From Acidobacteriota bacterium (GTDB lineage Bacteria > Acidobacteriota > UBA6911): a stretch of DNA of 57,875 nucleotides. Below, in pieces: positions 51,988 to 57,875 of the stretch. The stretch lies in contig JAISUT010000018.1 of the NCBI GenBank assembly GCA_031271905.1, positions 1 through 57,875 on the forward strand, in the 5' to 3' direction. The notes under the pieces are model-generated. The model saw only the letters and a program-made list of their open reading frames with translations. It had not been told where the DNA came from and did not search any database. How positions within the stretch are numbered: position 1 is the stretch's first letter; each line of letters begins with the position of its first letter. The position numbers were made by a program, and so were the translations under genes.

Positions 51988-57875
<5,888 letters not shown>

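Overview
This is a 57.9 kb window of GC-rich bacterial DNA with dense bacterial gene packing on both strands. The cell is Gram-negative: there is an autotransporter barrel, an LptE-like lipoprotein, a TonB-dependent receptor with its own TonB, and PEP-CTERM sorting. An MglB/MglA-type roadblock/GTPase pair, a DUF3786 protein, GTP-type PEP carboxykinase, a giant TPR protein and a secondary-lipid type polyketide synthase fit a deltaproteobacterial or PVC-like lineage. No marker in the window settles the phylum. At least one gene appears to need selenocysteine.

Layout. 0-9 kb: the end of an autotransporter, a methyltransferase, a bifunctional penicillin-binding protein, a Cys-rich protein with a basic TPR protein, then mglB-mglA convergent with a DUF3786 gene. 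9-15 kb: a very large TPR protein and a PEP-CTERM protein. 15-17 kb: lptE-holA. 17-22 kb: a secreted hydrolase-like protein with a very long repeat tail, following a lipoprotein gene. 22-30 kb: housekeeping genes (rpsT, phoH, a moeA-like gene, a ClC channel, vanZ-like, DUF493, dedA, acylphosphatase, apt). 30-35 kb: pckG, an aminotransferase and a BspA-like LRR protein. 35.5-41.3 kb: an accessory block on the minus strand with a fused double DNA-adenine methyltransferase, a truncated restriction-endonuclease-like stub, a linalool dehydratase/isomerase-like exported protein, and a gene that reads as one exported selenoprotein through an in-frame TGA. A tRNA-Arg(CCT) lies just upstream of this block. 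41.8-45.4 kb: a cobalamin-riboswitch-controlled TonB-dependent receptor and tonB. 45.5-47.9 kb: ogt and an MFS exporter. 48.2 kb to the end: a FabH-like ketoacyl synthase, an acyl-CoA dehydrogenase, a HicB-like protein and a KS-AT-KS-ACP(n) megasynthase that runs off the window.

The main finding is the selenoprotein. Two open frames (37269-36865 and 36810-35563, minus strand) share one frame and are separated only by a TGA followed by an open 17-codon bridge. Joined, they give the U-x-x-C motif and flanks of the UGSC-type selenoprotein family, and a short hairpin with a GU-containing loop sits about 22 nt after the TGA. It follows a linalool dehydratase/isomerase-like gene on the same strand. 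Both products carry export signals, so together they are a candidate undescribed envelope redox/lyase system.

The window also holds small mobile repeats. One MITE-like family has six copies in a long and a deleted short form, with GGGAACCTCTAAAAA-type ends. A single AT-rich MITE has a 4-bp CTAA target duplication. A third, structured repeat of about 156 bp occurs twice in opposite orientations about 20 kb apart. One short MITE copy now appears to encode the start of a lipoprotein signal peptide. In the megasynthase, all three visible ACP units carry Thr where the phosphopantetheine Ser is expected.
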